Source: Planctomycetota bacterium
Lineage (GTDB): Bacteria; Planctomycetota; UBA1135; UBA2386
DNA: 64,000 nucleotides
Assembly (NCBI GenBank): GCA_016716265.1
Contig: JADJWQ010000001.1
Span: 682,001 to 746,000, forward strand
Reading direction: 5' to 3'
The notes under the pieces were generated by a model. That model ran no database searches. It saw only the letters and a list, made by a program, of their open reading frames with translations, and was not told the DNA's origin. Made by a program: the position numbers and the translations under genes. Positions within the stretch are counted from its first letter, which is position 1. Every line of letters begins with the position of its first letter. Shown here in pieces: positions 61,671-64,000 of this stretch.

Positions 61671-61758
61671 CCGCCGCGCCTCAACCCGGGCGTGCGGCCG
61701 GTTCGATGAGAGCTGCGGAGTCGGATCGCCGCGAGCGACGCGGCAGGCCGCAGAGACC

Positions 61759-62070
61759 ATGGAGCCCATCCGTTCATCCCGTGCCGACGATCCGCGCGTC
61801 GCGCCATTGCTGCAGCGGTACTCCGAGTCGCTGGCCGCGACGATCGCGAGGATCCACCTGGCGCGCAATGCGCGCGACCTCGACGGACTGCGCATCCTCA
61901 CCCACCAGCTCGTGGGCTCCGGTGCGAGCTACGGTTTCGAGGTGATCACGATCGCCGCGCGCGCGGTCGAGCACCCGCTCCGCGACGGCGGCACGCTCGA
62001 TGCGCTGAGCGCCCGCATCGACGAGCTGCTCGACGTGCTGCAGGCAGCGATGCTCGGCGCGCGCTGCTGA
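61759..62070 (+). CDS. HPt domain protein
   Basis: 103 residues from ATG (61759-61761). The four-helix histidine phosphotransfer pattern is visible: YSESLAATIARIHLARNARD, then ILTHQLVGSGASYGFEVITI, whose histidine in THQLVGSG occupies the phosphorylation position (usual form H-x-x-K-G; here H-Q-L-V-G, so the lysine is valine), then DALSARIDELLDVLQAAML. It may pass phosphate between a hybrid kinase and a regulator not in this window. No membrane segment or signal. Confidence 0.75.
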   Translation: MEPIRSSRADDPRVAPLLQRYSESLAATIARIHLARNARDLDGLRILTHQLVGSGASYGFEVITIAARAVEHPLRDGGTLDALSARIDELLDVLQAAMLGARC

Positions 62071-62232
62071 TCCCACCTCCGCGCGCGATCGCGAGCCGCC
62101 CCCTCCCCCCCACCTCTCCTGCGGGAGCGACCGCCGGCAGCGACGTACCGCCCGCCGGATGCCGTGCTGGCGCAGGGTCGCGCGCCGGTGGACACTGACC
62201 GGGCCGCTGTCGGCCACTCGAGGCTCTCCCCG

Positions 62233-64000
62233 ATGCACGCGCTCCTCCCCGTCCGCCGTCCCGCGCCAGCGCTCGGCCGCGCCGTCGCCACGCTGCTCGT
62301 CGCCGCGATCGCCGGCGCCGGCCCCCTCGCCCCGCGCGCTGCCGCCCAGCGCCTCGCCGACGTGTTCGGCCCCGGCGATGCACCCTGGGAAGCGCTCGGT
62401 CTGCACCGCTCGCTCGACTGGGTCCTCGACCCGGAGCGGTTCGTCGACTCGCGGGCCGCGAAGCGAGCGATCCGCGGCGCGTTCGACCGCGTCGCGGCGC
62501 TCGACGCCGCGATCGAGCGCGCCGGCAACTACCGGCTCGTGCTGTGGTACGTGCCGCGCGTCGTCGAGGACGAGAACCGCGGCCGGCAGATGTACCGCGC
62601 GCCGGTGCTCGACCTCTACGCGTGGCAATGCCTGTTCAACGACCCCGACGTCGTCGACCTGATCGCGAGCCGCTTCGTGCCCGTCCGCCTGCATTGCGAC
62701 GAGCCGCTGTCGGCGCGCTTCGGGCTCCGCCCGCTCGACTTCGTCGAGCCCGCGGTCGTGGTGATCGACGGCACTGGTGCGGTCGTCCACGTCTGCGAAC
62801 GCATGCGGACCTTCGATCCGCTCTGGTTCGTGACCCAGCTCCGGCTCGCGCTGCTGAAGGCGGGCGACCCCGGCGAGCCCCCGGCCGACGTCGAGGGTCT
62901 GCTCGCGCAGGGGCGCTGGGACCGCGCCGCGCGTGCGATCGCAGCGCTGCCGGAGGACGGGCACAAGGCGTACCTGCTGTCGCGTCTGCATCGTCTCGAG
63001 CGCCGGCCCGACGAGGCGCTGCGCACGCTGGCGCTCGCCGCGGAGCGCGGTGGAGTCGATCCCGGCGACCTGGCCGCCGAGCGCATCCGCGTGCTGATGC
63101 TCGCCGGGCGCGACGCGGAGCTGCCCGATACCGCGCCGGAGTCGGGCGCGCGCGCTGCCGAGGCACACTACCTGCTCGCGCTCGCGGCGCTGCGAGCGGG
63201 GCACGAGGACGCGGCCCACGAGCGCTTCGAGCACGTGGCCGCGACCTGGCCCGACACGCTGTTCGGCCGCCGCGCCCGCGCGAACGTGACGCTCGGCAAC
63301 GACTCCCGGCCGCTCGGCGCGGCGTTCACCGCCTTCGAGTCGCTGCGCTATCTCGACGACGCCGCCTACCGCGAGCTCGCCCCCGACACCGAGTGGCACG
63401 GCCCCGCGCTGTCGTCACGCGAGCTCGCCCGCCGCGGCCTCGAGCACCTGCTCGAGAACCAGCGCGACGACGGCGGCTTCAAGGACTGTCGCTACGCATA
63501 CTGGCCGTCGCCGTCGATCACGCCCAATGCGTGGATCGCCATCACGGCGCTCGCGGCAACGGCGATGCTCGAGCTACGCGACGTGGCTCCCGATTCGATC
63601 CCGCCGGAGCGCGTCGACGCGGCGATCGCGCGCGCGGAGCAGTACCTGTTCGCGCCCGAGCACGTCGCGCGCGGCCAGAACGAGGACGTCTACGCCGACG
63701 CCTATCGGCTGCTGTTCCTGTCGCGGCGCGCCGGCCGCAGCGACGGCGACGAGCGGGCCCGGCTGGTCGCCCGCATGAACGAGGTCGTACGCGAGGCGAC
63801 GCAGCGCCAGAAGACCAGCGGCTTCTGGGCACACGAGTACGAGAACGCGTTCTGCACCGCCGCCATGTTGCGCGGCCTGCGCCTCGCCGAGCTGGCGGGT
63901 GCGGAGATCCCGCCGGAGAGCTTGAGCAACGGCGTCTCGGCGCTGCTCGCCGCACGATTCGAGACCGGCACGTTCGTGTACGGCGGTGCCGCCGGCCGGC
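62233..64000 (+). CDS. Secreted protein with thioredoxin-like and cyclase-toroid-like parts (3' end missing)
   Basis: Open from ATG (62233-62235) to the window's end, at least 589 residues, with the stop beyond the edge. Signal peptide GRAVATLLVAAIAGAG and Ala-rich cleavage site. Residues 60-220 suggest a thioredoxin-like fold: LVLWYVPRVVEDENRGR, then NDPDVVDLIASRFVPVRLHC, then VEPAVVVIDGTGAVVHVCERM. Residues 220-390 form helical repeats. From about 395, GLEHLLENQRDDGGFKDC and later units of QRQ/DGGF type match the alpha-toroid of prenyltransferases and squalene/hopene cyclases. It is probably exported, so a true cyclase activity is doubtful. Fold assignments are by pattern only. Confidence 0.65.
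   Translation, partial: MHALLPVRRPAPALGRAVATLLVAAIAGAGPLAPRAAAQRLADVFGPGDAPWEALGLHRSLDWVLDPERFVDSRAAKRAIRGAFDRVAALDAAIERAGNYRLVLWYVPRVVEDENRGRQMYRAPVLDLYAWQCLFNDPDVVDLIASRFVPVRLHCDEPLSARFGLRPLDFVEPAVVVIDGTGAVVHVCERMRTFDPLWFVTQLRLALLKAGDPGEPPADVEGLLAQGRWDRAARAIAALPEDGHKAYLLSRLHRLERRPDEALRTLALAAERGGVDPGDLAAERIRVLMLAGRDAELPDTAPESGARAAEAHYLLALAALRAGHEDAAHERFEHVAATWPDTLFGRRARANVTLGNDSRPLGAAFTAFESLRYLDDAAYRELAPDTEWHGPALSSRELARRGLEHLLENQRDDGGFKDCRYAYWPSPSITPNAWIAITALAATAMLELRDVAPDSIPPERVDAAIARAEQYLFAPEHVARGQNEDVYADAYRLLFLSRRAGRSDGDERARLVARMNEVVREATQRQKTSGFWAHEYENAFCTAAMLRGLRLAELAGAEIPPESLSNGVSALLAARFETGTFVYGGAAGR

Overview
The window is very GC-rich, dense bacterial DNA with many GTG starts and frequent GTGA/ATGA start-stop overlaps. 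Several features fit a member of the Planctomycetota, though no rRNA or other marker is present to prove it: coaE next to rho, many poorly conserved secreted proteins, an RHS/YD-repeat protein, an FG-GAP-like protein, an ECF sigma/anti-sigma/CHAT gene set, and a thioredoxin-fold protein joined to a cyclase-like toroid. Taxonomy is inference.

Layout. 1-4.5 kb: the 3' part of a secreted laminin-B-like protein, then a mosaic of mobile elements (an ISKra4-like element with imperfect terminal inverted repeats, a truncated IS1182-like transposase, an IS91-type remnant). 4.5-9.2 kb: a translationally coupled operon on the minus strand, running marR, a double methyltransferase with an EgtD-like second half, an ABC ATPase, and a fused binding protein-permease of the betaine type, preceded by two copies of a 16-bp candidate operator. 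9.3-18.4 kb: a PLP enzyme of the cystathionine/methionine lyase family, a secreted protein, small proteins, a glycosyltransferase, a B12-binding radical SAM enzyme and two RNA methyltransferases. 18.4-22.7 kb: two tRNA-Gln genes, cinA, tatC and a membrane coiled-coil protein with a BRCT-like end. 22.7-27.8 kb: coaE and a divergent rho whose leader carries 16-bp tandem repeats, then a large membrane protein. 27.8-31.5 kb: a secreted trypsin-like protease, a secreted protein and an alpha/beta hydrolase. 31.8-38.9 kb: feoA-feoB for iron(II) uptake, ccsA-resB for cytochrome c maturation, and a multiheme NapC/NirT-like cytochrome that would be a client of that machinery. 39-43.7 kb: a frameshifted RHS-type gene and an FG-GAP-like secreted protein. 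43.7-48 kb: a CHAT-protease lipoprotein with its anti-sigma and ECF sigma factors, then tRNA-Arg. 48-54.7 kb: a compact minus-strand run of pabC, pabB, crotonase, two cyclophilins and thiolase. 54.7-64 kb: an HD-GYP protein, a DUF819 membrane protein, a frameshifted secreted protein, a CLC channel with CBS domains, an HPt protein and a partial thioredoxin/toroid protein.

The best candidates for something undescribed are the marR/methyltransferase/transporter module with its repeated operator, whose EgtD-like domain lacks the glutamate that binds histidine's imidazole; a Rho factor whose P-loop has lost the canonical lysines and threonine; and a 45-bp inverted repeat near 58.1-58.25 kb with a relic copy at 4.47 kb that forms the end of the transporter gene. 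Several genes carry single-base (-1) frame breaks in C- or G-rich stretches, so sequencing deletions should be excluded before calling them pseudogenes.
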